From contig JAIQEU010000006.1 in the NCBI GenBank assembly GCA_020073665.1, positions 62,001-126,000 of the forward strand: a stretch of DNA of 64,000 bases, written 5' to 3'. Positions 27,074-36,538 of the stretch are shown piece after piece; within the stretch, counting starts at the first letter, position 1, and each line of letters begins with the position of its first letter. The notes beneath the pieces were generated by a model. That model had not been told where the DNA came from. It made no database searches and was given only the letters and a program-made list of their open reading frames with translations. The DNA is from Terriglobia bacterium (lineage in GTDB: Bacteria; Acidobacteriota; Terriglobia; Terriglobales; Acidobacteriaceae). A program made the position numbers and the translations under genes.

Positions 27074-27991
27074 CTAGGCGCCGTTCCCGCGTGGCGCGAA
27101 TGCGGGTGCCGTCTGAGCGGAGAATAGTCCTGACTTCAGCATCAGCATGAGCAGGGAGAAGTCTCCGGTCAGTTCACATCCGGCGATCACCAGCGACAGC
27201 TCTCGCGCCTGCCATTGCAGTTGAACCAGTGAGAGCATCAGAGTCGCAATCAGTCCGACCGCGACGATCAGCCCCAGGAATACGCGAGCGTATTTGCCCT
27301 TCACCCACATCCGAACGGTTTCCCGCGCAGCCGGTGTCCAGTGCGACATGCGCAACAGATACACGCAGAGCAACATGAAGTTCGCGATCAACAGATAAGG
27401 CTCGGCTTTTTCAAGCCACCCAGCTTCCCGGCTCCCATGGCCCTGCAGAGCGCCCAGCGTAAGGGTGAGTGTGGTGCCGCCCAACGTGGCGTACATGAGG
27501 ATCAACAACGGCAGAAGCTGCGTGTTCCAGAAAGGGATGGCGGCCGAGTGGTTCATCACGAAGCCGTCGTAGAACATAATGAAGAGGCCGGAAGCGATGG
27601 CGATCGCCTTCGCCGCGGTCGCCAGGCCTCCTGTAACTTGCCACTCCGAACCCAGAATCGCAGGCAACAGCAGCAGTCCACCGCTCAACGCGAACAACCC
27701 GCTCGCCCAGATTCCGCGCGCGATCCAAGAGCGGTCGGGACGCATGGCCGCACGCCAAAAGCGCTCCGGACGGCCAAGATACAGCAGGTGTGCGCCGTTC
27801 TTGCCCACGACCACAACCAGGTATCCCACGATCATTCCGAGCCGCAGCCCGGTGGCCAGCGATATCAGGAAAAAGCCGGCTCCCAGGCCTCCGCAGAAAA
27901 ATGCGGTACCGATCAACCAGTTCCACCAGGCCTGGCGATAAAAACCATATGCAAATCGGTGCGGAGCGACGGTAACGAATGATGTCGTCAT
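27074..27991 (-). CDS. NrfD/PsrC-family membrane anchor subunit
   Basis: The 305-residue protein has about eight to nine hydrophobic helices (for example WLIGTAFFCGGLGAGFFLIS and TLTLTLGALQGHG) in the NrfD/PsrC/DmsC pattern. Such subunits lack haem, hold the quinone site and pass electrons to or from a four-cluster Fe-S partner, here the protein encoded just upstream (28060-28674). It is the last gene of the four-gene molybdoenzyme operon. The combination anchor + FeS + Mo subunit matches polysulfide/thiosulfate reductase-like enzymes and phenylacetyl-CoA dehydrogenase (PadBCD). Confidence 0.87.
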   Translation of the reverse strand: MTTSFVTVAPHRFAYGFYRQAWWNWLIGTAFFCGGLGAGFFLISLATGLRLGMIVGYLVVVVGKNGAHLLYLGRPERFWRAAMRPDRSWIARGIWASGLFALSGGLLLLPAILGSEWQVTGGLATAAKAIAIASGLFIMFYDGFVMNHSAAIPFWNTQLLPLLILMYATLGGTTLTLTLGALQGHGSREAGWLEKAEPYLLIANFMLLCVYLLRMSHWTPAARETVRMWVKGKYARVFLGLIVAVGLIATLMLSLVQLQWQARELSLVIAGCELTGDFSLLMLMLKSGLFSAQTAPAFAPRGNGA

Positions 27992-28059
27992 GGTTGAACC
28001 TCAGGGTTCCGAGCCCTTGTTTCCAAAATTCCGCCGATCCAGGAACCAGCTGCAGCGTG

Positions 28060-28674
28060 CTACTCGTCCAGATAGAACACGCTGGGCTTGGTGTTGCACT
28101 CAGGCAACAGCGTCCATCCCTTGCGCTCGCGAATCAGTTGCTGCAACTTGCCGTCCTCCGGCTCCAAATCGCCAAAGATTCTGGCGTCGGTAGGACAGGT
28201 GATTACGCAAGCCGGCTCCAACCCTTGATCCACACGAGGCGCGCACATAGTGCATTTCGTCATGGTGCCCTCTTCGAACTCGGCGAATTTGATAGCTTCG
28301 TAAGGGCTCAGCTCATCGGCGCTATATCCATGTTCGAGCAACCCCTTCTCGATGAAGTGGCGGTTCATATAAGGACACGCGACTGCGCAGGCGCGGCAGC
28401 CGATGCACTTCTCGCGGTCCACCATGACCAGGCCGTCGTCACGGATCCAAGTGGCTCCTGAGGGGCAGGCTTGCGCGCAGGGTGCATCGTCGCAGTGATT
28501 GCATAGCACGGGCAGGAAGGTGCGCTTGGTCTTGGGATAGGTGCCCACCTCGCGCGTGATGACGCGCGCGTAATGCACACCTTCCGGCGTGCCATTCTCC
28601 TGCTTGCAGGCGAGGGTGCAGGCATTGCATCCAATGCAACGCTTCAGATCAATCACCATTCCCAGTCTTGCCAT
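28060..28674 (-). CDS. Four-cluster [4Fe-4S] electron-transfer subunit (PsrB/DmsB/PadC-like)
   Basis: The 204-residue protein carries four cysteine sets: CIGCNACTLAC near the N-terminus, CNHCDDAPCAQAC, CIGCRACAVAC, and CTMC with a later CVITC. It lacks a signal peptide. It would link the catalytic Mo subunit to the NrfD-type quinone anchor. GGAGG followed by GGAG precede the ATG, and it lies 10 nt after the MoaD-like gene, so the four genes form one operon. Confidence 0.93.
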   Translation of the reverse strand: MARLGMVIDLKRCIGCNACTLACKQENGTPEGVHYARVITREVGTYPKTKRTFLPVLCNHCDDAPCAQACPSGATWIRDDGLVMVDREKCIGCRACAVACPYMNRHFIEKGLLEHGYSADELSPYEAIKFAEFEEGTMTKCTMCAPRVDQGLEPACVITCPTDARIFGDLEPEDGKLQQLIRERKGWTLLPECNTKPSVFYLDE

Positions 28675-28684
28675 GAGTGCTCCG

Positions 28685-28972
28685 CTACCCTCCGTGCAGA
28701 TGGCGCAGGATCGCCATGGTGACGACCTCTTCGCCGCCCTGCAAGGGCTTGGTTAGTTGATCGGACTTGAGACTCAGACCGTTCACCACAATCGCAAAAT
28801 CGCCGCGCAACCTGCCCTCACACACCAGGTTGTCGTAGAGGCTGCGCCCGTCCGCGGTCTGCAGCGAGCGCAACAGGTCGGCGACCGTCGCGCGTTCGAA
28901 CTCCACAGTGCGCCGGCTGAAGCCCAGCATCTTGCGTGTCGCCCCCAGAGCCGAGATGTTGGCGGCTGGCAT
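28685..28972 (-). CDS. MoaD/ThiS-like beta-grasp sulfur-carrier protein
   Basis: This 95-residue protein ends in HLHGG; the terminal Gly-Gly is the site adenylated and thiocarboxylated in MoaD and ThiS. The body has the expected beta-grasp pattern (RRTVEFERATVADLLRSL, FAIVVNGLSL, EEVVTMAIL). MoaD delivers sulfur to molybdopterin. Its start codon overlaps the stop of the Mo subunit gene by one base (TGATG), so it is translationally coupled to it, which suggests a dedicated cofactor supply for this enzyme. A longer frame in the same phase (to 29593) lies inside the Mo subunit gene and is a shadow. Confidence 0.82.
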   Translation of the reverse strand: MPAANISALGATRKMLGFSRRTVEFERATVADLLRSLQTADGRSLYDNLVCEGRLRGDFAIVVNGLSLKSDQLTKPLQGGEEVVTMAILRHLHGG

Positions 28973-31488
28973 CAGATTCTCTCCACCCGAACGCGCGCGC
29001 TCGATTCCAACCCGCCGGTTGCGCTGTCGGTGTAGCGCATGGAACCAGTCAGCAGCCGGTTGAAGTGGCTTCCCCTTTGCTTTTGCCTGTCGTTGGTAAC
29101 GAAACTGCGCGTGATCGCATTGCTCACACCGAATACTTCGGGATGAATACCTTCTACGACCTGGGCTTGCCCCTCGATGCTGCCTGCAGGCGATGTCAAC
29201 CGGATTCGGGTCCCGGTCTGGAGTTCGAGTTTTGCCGCCGTAATCGGATTTACCAGGATTCCACCGTGGACGGCATCCTTCTCGCTCACTTCGGAAAGCC
29301 ACGGCATGACCACCGTGTCGGCAAAGGTGTGCAGGCTCTCTTTGAAGGTGATGGCATAAAACGGATATCCGGCCTTGCCGTCTTCGATCACCTGCGAAGT
29401 TCTCCAAAAGGGAAGCGGCTGGTAGTTGTCGAGCGGCCAGTCCTTCATCCCCACCTGCTCGAATTTCTGCTTCATCTCGTCGCCCACCTGCTTGATGAAT
29501 TCGAAGTAGAACGGAATGCGCAGCTCGCCGTACGGCATATAGGTCTCTTCCGGAGTGCGGTAGCGAACCGCGTGGCCGTGCTGTTTGAACCATTCCAGCC
29601 CCTTGTCGTCGCCGTAGATCGAGCGGGCATAGCGGTCCCAGAGTTCCTCTACGCTGTAGCGCTTCTCGGGATCGAGCAGGTATTTCGGGCTGGCGGTGAA
29701 GCCGGTGACTACGTTGAGCAGGTCATTCCAGTCATCTCGGAAGCCTAGGCGCTCGGCAATCTCGGTCAGGATGTCGTAGGCGTCCTTGGTGTCTCCGACG
29801 GGTTCGACCACCGGCTGCCGCAAGGAGTGGCCGGTCACAGCCGGCGGCTCCAGGCAGTTCAGCAGGTACGACTCTAGATAAGTATGGTCCGGCAGGAAGA
29901 CATCGGCCCACTCGGTAGACTCGGTCCGCTGGATATCAATGGCAACGACGAACTTCATCCGCGCCATGATCTTCTCGACTTTGTCCGTCTCCGGCATATT
30001 CCAAAGCGGATTCGAGTGATACATGAGCATGGCTTCGGGTGAGTAATTCAGGCCGAAGCGCTCCGGATCGAGCAGCGTCTCGGTGTTGAGTTGGCCGGCG
30101 TCGAAGCCGATCGGAAACCATTCCATCAGGTGGGTCGAATCCGGCGGATACTTAAACGGAGGCGCGGGATGCAACTGGTGCGGCTCGGGCTTCAGCACTC
30201 CATCTTCGCCCTCGTGAATGAAGAAGCCGCGGTGGTCGAGCGGCACGCCCAGGTGCCCTCCGGGGACGTCGATGTTCCCCACCAGCATGTTGAACATCTT
30301 GTAAGTAAGGTTGTCGAAAAGTCCGTTGGCGTGCGATTGCGAGCCGCGGTAGTAATTGAGCGCCGCCGGACGGAACGGGTAGGTCTTGCCTTCGATCTGG
30401 ATGGTCGCACCAATCTGCGCCGCCTCGACAAACTCGCGGGCAATTCTCCGGATAGCCTCCGCCGGAACCGTGCAGATCTCCGACATGCGTTCCGGGGTGT
30501 GGTCCCGCAGCTGATCGGCCCAGACTTGAAATCCGGTACGCACCCGCATGCCGGCAAATTCGTATGCGCCTTCGAGCCCCATATCGGCGGCGGCAACGGC
30601 GTTCCATGGTTGCGGAGCGGCGAGTTGCGCGTCCCACACCATGGCGCGTCCCTGCTGGTCGCGCAGCAGGTATCCGTCGTCTTTGACCAGGTATGGCGCG
30701 TTGGTGCAGTCGCGGAGGAATTCGCGGTCATACTTCTTCAGCTCATGAATGAGCACATGGGCCATGCCCAGGACGAATGCGCGGTCGGTGCCGGGCAGGG
30801 TCGGAATCCACTCGTCCGCCTTGGCGGCGGCAACCGACATCCGCGGGTCGAGCGTCACTACCCTCATTCCCCGCATACGGGCGTCGGCCATTCGTTTAGC
30901 GCTTCCCGAAAGATGCAGGTGCGAGGAGAAACCGTCTCCGGAACCGATCTGGATCCAGTAGTTGCAGTGATCGTAGTCATTGATGGCGGCAAACGAGCCG
31001 TCCACGGAGCCGTTCACGGGATGGTAGGACCCGCCGCAGTAGTTCCCCAGCGAAGTAAAGAAATTCGGCGAGCCGAACACCGCTGGCCATCCCCAGAGCA
31101 GAATGCGCTGGAAGTCACCGATGGCGCACAGCAGTTTGCGGGGATCGTCGGCCCGCACCTTGCCCAGTTCGCGGGCGACGATGTCGTAGGCTTCGTCCCA
31201 CGAGATCTCCACCCATTTCGGATCAATGCCGGGGCCCTTCTGTGGATTCGTCCGCTTCATGGGATGGAGCACGCGGGTGGAATCGTACAGGCGCGACAGC
31301 CCCGCATTGCCCTTGGGACACAGCTTGCCGAGATTGTCGGGATTGGTCGGATCGCCCTCGATTTTGAGCGCGACCCCATCACGAACCTGCACCCGGATTC
31401 CGCAGCCATGCAGGCACATGCCGCAGGTACTGAGGATCCAGTCGGATTGGGCGGGTACAGCTTGCGCCACAGCCATGGGAACCCCCAC
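28972..31488 (-). CDS. Molybdopterin oxidoreductase catalytic subunit, PsrA/PhsA/PadB-like
   Basis: The 838-residue DMSO-reductase-family protein has an N-terminal [4Fe-4S] set (C22, C25, C29 in CGMCLHGC, then C57 in LCPKGNAG), bis-MGD-binding regions and a likely Mo ligand Cys151 in LGNYCGGSYH. There is no twin-arginine signal, so a cytoplasmic-facing enzyme is predicted; typical Psr/Phs reductases are exported. A cytoplasmic enzyme of about this size with a four-cluster FeS subunit and an NrfD anchor resembles phenylacetyl-CoA:acceptor oxidoreductase (PadBCD), and the aromatic genes upstream make that a reasonable but unproven idea. Thiosulfate, polysulfide or other substrates remain possible. 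A CRP-type site lies 43 bp upstream of the start. Confidence 0.88.
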   Translation of the reverse strand: MGVPMAVAQAVPAQSDWILSTCGMCLHGCGIRVQVRDGVALKIEGDPTNPDNLGKLCPKGNAGLSRLYDSTRVLHPMKRTNPQKGPGIDPKWVEISWDEAYDIVARELGKVRADDPRKLLCAIGDFQRILLWGWPAVFGSPNFFTSLGNYCGGSYHPVNGSVDGSFAAINDYDHCNYWIQIGSGDGFSSHLHLSGSAKRMADARMRGMRVVTLDPRMSVAAAKADEWIPTLPGTDRAFVLGMAHVLIHELKKYDREFLRDCTNAPYLVKDDGYLLRDQQGRAMVWDAQLAAPQPWNAVAAADMGLEGAYEFAGMRVRTGFQVWADQLRDHTPERMSEICTVPAEAIRRIAREFVEAAQIGATIQIEGKTYPFRPAALNYYRGSQSHANGLFDNLTYKMFNMLVGNIDVPGGHLGVPLDHRGFFIHEGEDGVLKPEPHQLHPAPPFKYPPDSTHLMEWFPIGFDAGQLNTETLLDPERFGLNYSPEAMLMYHSNPLWNMPETDKVEKIMARMKFVVAIDIQRTESTEWADVFLPDHTYLESYLLNCLEPPAVTGHSLRQPVVEPVGDTKDAYDILTEIAERLGFRDDWNDLLNVVTGFTASPKYLLDPEKRYSVEELWDRYARSIYGDDKGLEWFKQHGHAVRYRTPEETYMPYGELRIPFYFEFIKQVGDEMKQKFEQVGMKDWPLDNYQPLPFWRTSQVIEDGKAGYPFYAITFKESLHTFADTVVMPWLSEVSEKDAVHGGILVNPITAAKLELQTGTRIRLTSPAGSIEGQAQVVEGIHPEVFGVSNAITRSFVTNDRQKQRGSHFNRLLTGSMRYTDSATGGLESSARVRVERI

Positions 31489-31530
31489 GGTGAACTGGGG
31501 GGATCTTCGGCCAGATGGTCACATTGGGTC

Positions 31531-31546
31531 AGTGACATAGGTCACC
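31531..31546. promoter_or_regulatory. CRP/FNR-superfamily operator (AGTGA-N6-TCACC)
   Basis: AGTGA CATAGG TCACC contains a perfect GTGAC-N4-GTCAC palindrome, the same as at 5896-5909, and lies 43 bp upstream of the ATG of the PsrA/PadB-like gene. The rest of the 267-bp gap 31489-31755 shows no gene. Confidence 0.6.
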
Positions 31547-31755
31547 AGCCCTTGTGACGTGCGGTCCGGGCCCGGGCGGGGCCACCGGGAGCGGTCGCTT
31601 CCGTCAGGACGTCTGTGCGGGAGTTGGCCCGCCCCGGTACCCTAACGAGAGAAATCAAAGGGACGATGGGATGGAAATCGGGCAGATCACTCTATGAAGA
31701 TCCGAAGCGTGCGGAAGGCAATCGGCTCGATGACCGACCAACCAGCGCGCAGCCT

Positions 31756-33402
31756 TTATTCCGGGCTTGGCTTGCGCCTTCCGACTTGGCTGAGGATTCG
31801 ACGAACCTTCTTGGGTGAGATCGAGAGCCGGGCGGCCACGCGCGAGACTTTGCGACCTTCGCGCTCCCAAACTTTGGGAATGATGAGCGTCGCAAATTCC
31901 TCGGTGATCTGCTGGAAAGTTTTGTCCCCGACTGATCCCTGCGACCAGGCCCGGAGGGTGGGGTCGACGGTGCCCTTGCGGAGGATCTTGGCCTTCAGAA
32001 TCTGCATGTCGTCCCAGGTGCTGTCGGGATTGTCACCCTTCGAGACGCCCACAGCGAGATCGTAGGAACGGCGTGCGGCATCAATATCACCGAAAAAGCT
32101 GTTGGCATAAGTGAGGCCTTGCCAGATATAGGCGTCGGCCAGAAGACGGCGATCCTGGGTGTGCTTGACCAGCTCAACGGCATCCTGGGCGCAATCCTGG
32201 GCTAGACGGGCATGGTTTCCGGGCTCGGCCCCAGCACCGATTTCCTCTTCCACCCTGGCGTTCTCGATCATGCATTGCAGAAGCCGCGCCCGCGCCATGA
32301 GGATGTAGTCTTTCTTCTGTTCGCCCAGTGCAAAGGCGGTGGCGGCTTCGGTATCTGCGCGCTCCACATCTCCGTTATCCAGGTGCAGGTAGCCGTAGTT
32401 CAAATGCACGCTGCCGATGCCGTGGTAGTTTGGGTACTGTTCGTAAATGGCCGCAGCTTCGTTCAGCGCAGCAAAGGCCTCATCACGCAATTGCTCGAAG
32501 CGGGTTCGATGTTGTGCCCGTGCGGCACGGCCGTTCGAACCGCCGCGGGCAGCCGCCTTGCGATGGCGAACTACGTCCGCGTCAATCTTCTTGCGAAGTT
32601 GTAGAGCAATCAGCCGCTTCACATACGCCATGTTGGCGAGGGAGCGGGCTACGTTGCGGTGCTGGGGATCGCGCTGCTTGTACTCGGCGATGGCGTCGGC
32701 AAAGTGCTCGATGGCATGCTGATATCGACCTTCCCGACGCGCGATTCGTCCGTAGGAAGAATGAATGTTGCCCAAAGTCACATGATCGTCGGTCTTTCGC
32801 AGAACTGCTTCGGCTTCACGCAAGATGCGCACGGCTTCCTTGGACTTTCCTCTTTGAAAAAAGAGCCAGCTTTCCAGCACTCGCATCACTGCCGCCATCG
32901 GCTGGTAGCCCGCCTCCATGGCAATATCCCGGCCGGCCGTGGTGAAGGCCAAGGCTTCGTCGTATTCGCCCTTCATGCGCAGGCAACGGCCTTTCCAGAA
33001 GTTCGCAATGGACAGCAGCACCGGATCACCGACTTCATCCTTGAAAGCCAGAACAAAGTCAAAATGCGGAATGGCGATTTCGGTGGCTTGTTCCGCCATA
33101 GCCACCATCCCCTCGGCCAGCCGGAGATGCACGTAGTCTCGCAGGGGAAGTTGCGCGTGCGCCGGCTTCGGAAACCGAGCCAGGACGTCCTTGACCAGCC
33201 CTGGCCGCTGAAAGCCGATATCCACCCAGAGGGCTAAGTGCCCGATAAAAACCCCGGCGTTGTTATGGGAGGGATCGAGTGAGGTTAGCAGAGACAGGCG
33301 CTCTTCCAGGCGTGCCATTCCACGTCCCAGGCGGCGGCAGACCAGATCTTCCTTCAACTGCGCCAGAAAGTCATCTGACAATTCAGGGGGTCGGTTGCTC
33401 AT
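31756..33402 (-). CDS. TPR-repeat protein with C-terminal Fis-type helix-turn-helix
   Basis: Most of the 548 residues form helical pairs typical of tetratricopeptide repeats (for example HVTLGNIHSSYGRIARREGR, IGSVHLNYGYLHLDNGD). The last 45 residues (VWEREGRKVSRVAARLSIS, PKKVRRILSQVGR) look like the Fis-type HTH found at the end of NtrC-family activators. No AAA+ or receiver domain is present. It starts 26 nt after aceB and may be co-transcribed, so a role in controlling the glyoxylate shunt or a carbon-source response is plausible. I do not recognise a named family. Confidence 0.7.
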   Translation of the reverse strand: MSNRPPELSDDFLAQLKEDLVCRRLGRGMARLEERLSLLTSLDPSHNNAGVFIGHLALWVDIGFQRPGLVKDVLARFPKPAHAQLPLRDYVHLRLAEGMVAMAEQATEIAIPHFDFVLAFKDEVGDPVLLSIANFWKGRCLRMKGEYDEALAFTTAGRDIAMEAGYQPMAAVMRVLESWLFFQRGKSKEAVRILREAEAVLRKTDDHVTLGNIHSSYGRIARREGRYQHAIEHFADAIAEYKQRDPQHRNVARSLANMAYVKRLIALQLRKKIDADVVRHRKAAARGGSNGRAARAQHRTRFEQLRDEAFAALNEAAAIYEQYPNYHGIGSVHLNYGYLHLDNGDVERADTEAATAFALGEQKKDYILMARARLLQCMIENARVEEEIGAGAEPGNHARLAQDCAQDAVELVKHTQDRRLLADAYIWQGLTYANSFFGDIDAARRSYDLAVGVSKGDNPDSTWDDMQILKAKILRKGTVDPTLRAWSQGSVGDKTFQQITEEFATLIIPKVWEREGRKVSRVAARLSISPKKVRRILSQVGRRKPSPE

Positions 33403-33428
33403 CTTGTGGGCGGGTCGTTATGCCCGTC

Positions 33429-34973
33429 TCAGTCGATGTAATCATAAGCCACCAGGGTCAGGAATTCGGGGAAATCCGGACTGGTCATCATTTGATCGTA
33501 AATCTTTGCCGCGGTGTCCATCCGCGCGCCGCCCAACTTGTTCTTCTGCTCCGCGATCACCCGCTGGACCAGTTGCCGAGTGACCTGGCTCCCATCGCTG
33601 AGCGTGGCGCCATGCTTCACCCATTGCCATACTTGTGCGCGGCAGATTTCTGCGGTAGCAGCATCTTCCATCAGGTTGTAGATGGGCACGCAACCCGATC
33701 CTCGCAGCCATGACTCCAGGTACTGCAATCCCACATCAATGTTCCAGCGCAGGCCGTCGAGAGTGATTTCTCCTTTGGTCACCGCACACAGGTCCTGAGC
33801 GGTGACATGCACGGGTTTCCCGGCACGGGAGATCTGGTTGGCTTCCTTCATGTGCGCGTCAAAGATCTCCTTCGCAACCGGAACCAGGCCGGGATGCGCG
33901 ACCCAGGTGCCATCGTGTCCGGCGCGTACCTCGCGCAGTTTGTCCTGGCGCACTTTCTCCAGCGCTTTCTCGTTGGCCACGGGATCGCTCTTGATGGGTA
34001 TCTGCGCGGCCATGCCGCCCATGGCGTGAATGCCCCTGCGGTGGCAAGTCTGAATCAGCAGCTCCACATATGAGTTGAGGAAATGCTTCTCCATGGTCAG
34101 TGTGGCACGGTCAGGCAGCACGAACTCCGGCCGGTTACGGAATTTCTTGATGAAACTGAAAATGTAGTCCCAGCGGCCGCAGTTCAGTCCGGCAGAGTGT
34201 TCCCGAAGCTCGTAGAGGATTTCGTCCATTTCAAACGCGGCCAGAATGGTCTCAATGAGGACGGTGGCGCGGATGGTGCCTCGCGGGATTCCAAGCTCGT
34301 CTTGCGCCAGGCAGAACACATCGTTCCACAGGCGTGCCTCCAGATGGCTTTCCAGCTTGGGCAAGTAAAAGTAAGGTCCGGTGCCTTTCTCGATCAGACG
34401 CCCGGCATTGTGGAAGAAGTAAAGACCGAAATCGAACAGGGATCCGGAAATAGGTTTTCCATCCACCAGGAAGTGGCGCTCGTTCAGATGCCAGCCCCGG
34501 GGCCGAACCATCAGCGTGGCCACGGGAGGAGCCAGTTCATAGAGCTTGCCTTCCGGGCTGGTATAGCGAATGGTCCCGTTCACGGCCTCGCGGAGGTTGA
34601 GCTGTCCCTCCACGTTATTTTGCCAAGTCGGCGAATTGGAGTCCTCAAAGTCAGCCATGAACACGCTGGCGCCGCTGTTCAGGGCATTGATGATCATCTT
34701 CCGGTCCACTGGGCCGGTAATCTCCACCCGCCTATCAAGCAGGTCCTTGGGGATGGGAGCCACCGTCCACTCTTTTTGGCGGATGCCGGCGGTCTCCGCG
34801 AGGAAATCGGGCATTTTGCCATGGTCGATTTCCTGCTGCCGGACGCGCCGTCGGGCCAGGAGCTCCTGGCGGCGTGCCTCGAACTGTCGCGCCAGCTTGG
34901 TCAGAAAGGAGCTGGCTTCCGGGGTGAGAATCTGGGCTTCGGCGGCGGTGTGGGCGGATACGGCTGTGCTCAT
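33429..34973 (-). CDS. aceB: Malate synthase A
   Basis: At 514 residues this is close to the usual length of malate synthase A (about 530). Diagnostic segments are [33 protein letters not shown] (about 120), [20 protein letters not shown] (about 250) and [10 protein letters not shown] (about 308). It condenses acetyl-CoA with glyoxylate to malate in the cytoplasm. It is divergent from isocitrate lyase across a 155-bp region, so the two shunt enzymes probably share control. The pathway allows growth on acetate, fatty acids and the acetyl-CoA released by beta-ketoadipate. Confidence 0.96.
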   Translation of the reverse strand: MSTAVSAHTAAEAQILTPEASSFLTKLARQFEARRQELLARRRVRQQEIDHGKMPDFLAETAGIRQKEWTVAPIPKDLLDRRVEITGPVDRKMIINALNSGASVFMADFEDSNSPTWQNNVEGQLNLREAVNGTIRYTSPEGKLYELAPPVATLMVRPRGWHLNERHFLVDGKPISGSLFDFGLYFFHNAGRLIEKGTGPYFYLPKLESHLEARLWNDVFCLAQDELGIPRGTIRATVLIETILAAFEMDEILYELREHSAGLNCGRWDYIFSFIKKFRNRPEFVLPDRATLTMEKHFLNSYVELLIQTCHRRGIHAMGGMAAQIPIKSDPVANEKALEKVRQDKLREVRAGHDGTWVAHPGLVPVAKEIFDAHMKEANQISRAGKPVHVTAQDLCAVTKGEITLDGLRWNIDVGLQYLESWLRGSGCVPIYNLMEDAATAEICRAQVWQWVKHGATLSDGSQVTRQLVQRVIAEQKNKLGGARMDTAAKIYDQMMTSPDFPEFLTLVAYDYID

Positions 34974-35034
34974 GACCTAACCATAGTACGGCGGAAGGAA
35001 TGTATGGCGAAAGGAGTTTGCCCTCCAAGTAGGT

Positions 35035-35062
35035 CGGACCGGACAACTAGTCCGATACGGAC
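35035..35062. promoter_or_regulatory. Cluster of CGGAC half-sites between aceB and aceA
   Basis: Within 28 bp there are four CGGAC copies: 35035-35039 and 35040-35044 (direct), 35050-35054 (inverted, GTCCG) and 35058-35062 (direct). The pair 35040-35054 makes CGGAC-N5-GTCCG, and AGGTCG (35031) / CGACCT (35067) bound the region. Its place midway between the divergent glyoxylate-shunt genes suggests an operator; the regulator is unknown. Confidence 0.4.
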
Positions 35063-35128
35063 GACCTTGTTTGCCAGGGCCGGCGGGAGCGGCTTTACTA
35101 GGTACTGATCCCACGGAGGGGACCAGTA

Positions 35129-36538
35129 ATGATGCGCAATTCAACAGCTCTTGAAATCGCCAATCAGTGGCGTTCCGAAGCCCGCTGGAGAGGTATCCAG
35201 CGGCCCTATCGCAGTGAGGATGTAGTCCGGTTACGCGGCTCCCTCCAGATCGAGCACACTCTGGCCCGGCAGGGCGCAGAGCGCCTTTGGGACCTCTTGC
35301 ACACCCAGTCGTACGTACCAGCCCTTGGAGCCATGACCGGCAACCAGGCCATCCAGCAGGTGAAAGCCGGGCTGCAGGCCGTCTACGTGAGCGGCTGGCA
35401 GGTGGCGGCAGACGCCAATGACTCCGGGCAGATGTATCCCGACCAGAGCCTCTATCCCGCCGACAGCGTGCCCAATCTCGTGCGCCGTCTCAATCAGGCG
35501 CTGACCCGGGCCGACCAGGTCCATCATGCGGAAGGCAAGAACGGAATCCACTGGTTTGCGCCCATGGTTGCTGACGCGGAAGCCGGCTTCGGTGGCAATC
35601 TGAATGCCTTCGAATTGATGAAAGCGATGATCGAGGCCGGTGCGGCTTGTGTCCACTTTGAAGACCAGCTTTCGTCAGCGAAGAAATGCGGTCACTTGGG
35701 CGGCAAAGTCCTGGTGCCGACCATGGAAGCCATCCAGAAACTGGTGTCGGCACGCTTGGCTGCCGACGTAATGGGCGTGCCTACACTCATCATGGCCCGG
35801 ACCGACGCCGACAGCGCCCACTTGCTGACCAGCGATATTGATCCCCGCGACCGCGAGTTCCTTACCGGCGAGCGGACGGTCGAAGGCTTCTTCGGCATTC
35901 GCGGTGGGTTGGATTCGGCCATTGCGCGCGCCATTTCCTACGCACCGTATGCTGACTTGCTGTGGTGCGAGACTTCGCATCCCGATTTGGACGAAGCGCG
36001 GAAATTTGCCGCAGCCGTGCACGCCAAGTATCCCGGCAAGCTGCTCGCGTACAACTGCTCGCCGTCGTTCAATTGGAAGCAGAAGCTGGACGATGCGACC
36101 ATCGCTCGTTTCCAGACCGAACTGGCGGCCATGGGGTACAAGTTCCAGTTCATCACCCTGGCGGGCTTCCACGCCTTGAACCTGGCCATGTTCGAACTGG
36201 CGCGCGGGTACAAAGTCTCGGGCATGACGGCCTATTCCCGGCTGCAAGAGAAGGAGTTCAGCCGCGAGTTTACTCACGGATACGAGGCGGTCAAGCACCA
36301 GCGCTTCGTGGGAACGGGGTACTTCGACACGGTCACGCAGGTGATCGCGGGCGGGACTTCATCCACCACGGCGCTCGCGGGATCCACCGAGGCCGAGCAG
36401 TTCGCGCAGATGAAGCCCCAAATACGCCCGGAAAGCGGTCCGGATGCGGCTTGCATGCCGATCCTCGGCGATTGCCCGCAGGTACCACTGACGGAGATTG
36501 CGATGCCTCCAGAGGAGCTATTACCTTCTGGAGACTAG
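35129..36538 (+). CDS. aceA: Isocitrate lyase
   Basis: The 469-residue protein has the catalytic KKCGH motif (C187 as general acid). Other family segments are [16 protein letters not shown], the Mg-binding region [12 protein letters not shown] (about 148) and [14 protein letters not shown] near the C-terminal third. It cleaves isocitrate to glyoxylate and succinate. A strong GGAGGGG sits just before the ATG at 35129; a second ATG follows directly. The length is that of the short bacterial form (E. coli 434). The stop overlaps the convergent PPTase stop by 4 nt. Confidence 0.97.
   Translation: MMRNSTALEIANQWRSEARWRGIQRPYRSEDVVRLRGSLQIEHTLARQGAERLWDLLHTQSYVPALGAMTGNQAIQQVKAGLQAVYVSGWQVAADANDSGQMYPDQSLYPADSVPNLVRRLNQALTRADQVHHAEGKNGIHWFAPMVADAEAGFGGNLNAFELMKAMIEAGAACVHFEDQLSSAKKCGHLGGKVLVPTMEAIQKLVSARLAADVMGVPTLIMARTDADSAHLLTSDIDPRDREFLTGERTVEGFFGIRGGLDSAIARAISYAPYADLLWCETSHPDLDEARKFAAAVHAKYPGKLLAYNCSPSFNWKQKLDDATIARFQTELAAMGYKFQFITLAGFHALNLAMFELARGYKVSGMTAYSRLQEKEFSREFTHGYEAVKHQRFVGTGYFDTVTQVIAGGTSSTTALAGSTEAEQFAQMKPQIRPESGPDAACMPILGDCPQVPLTEIAMPPEELLPSGD

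Noticed and set aside
30091-31557. 488-residue plus-strand frame
   Set aside because: It is antisense to the Psr/Pad-like catalytic subunit and has no recognisable domain.
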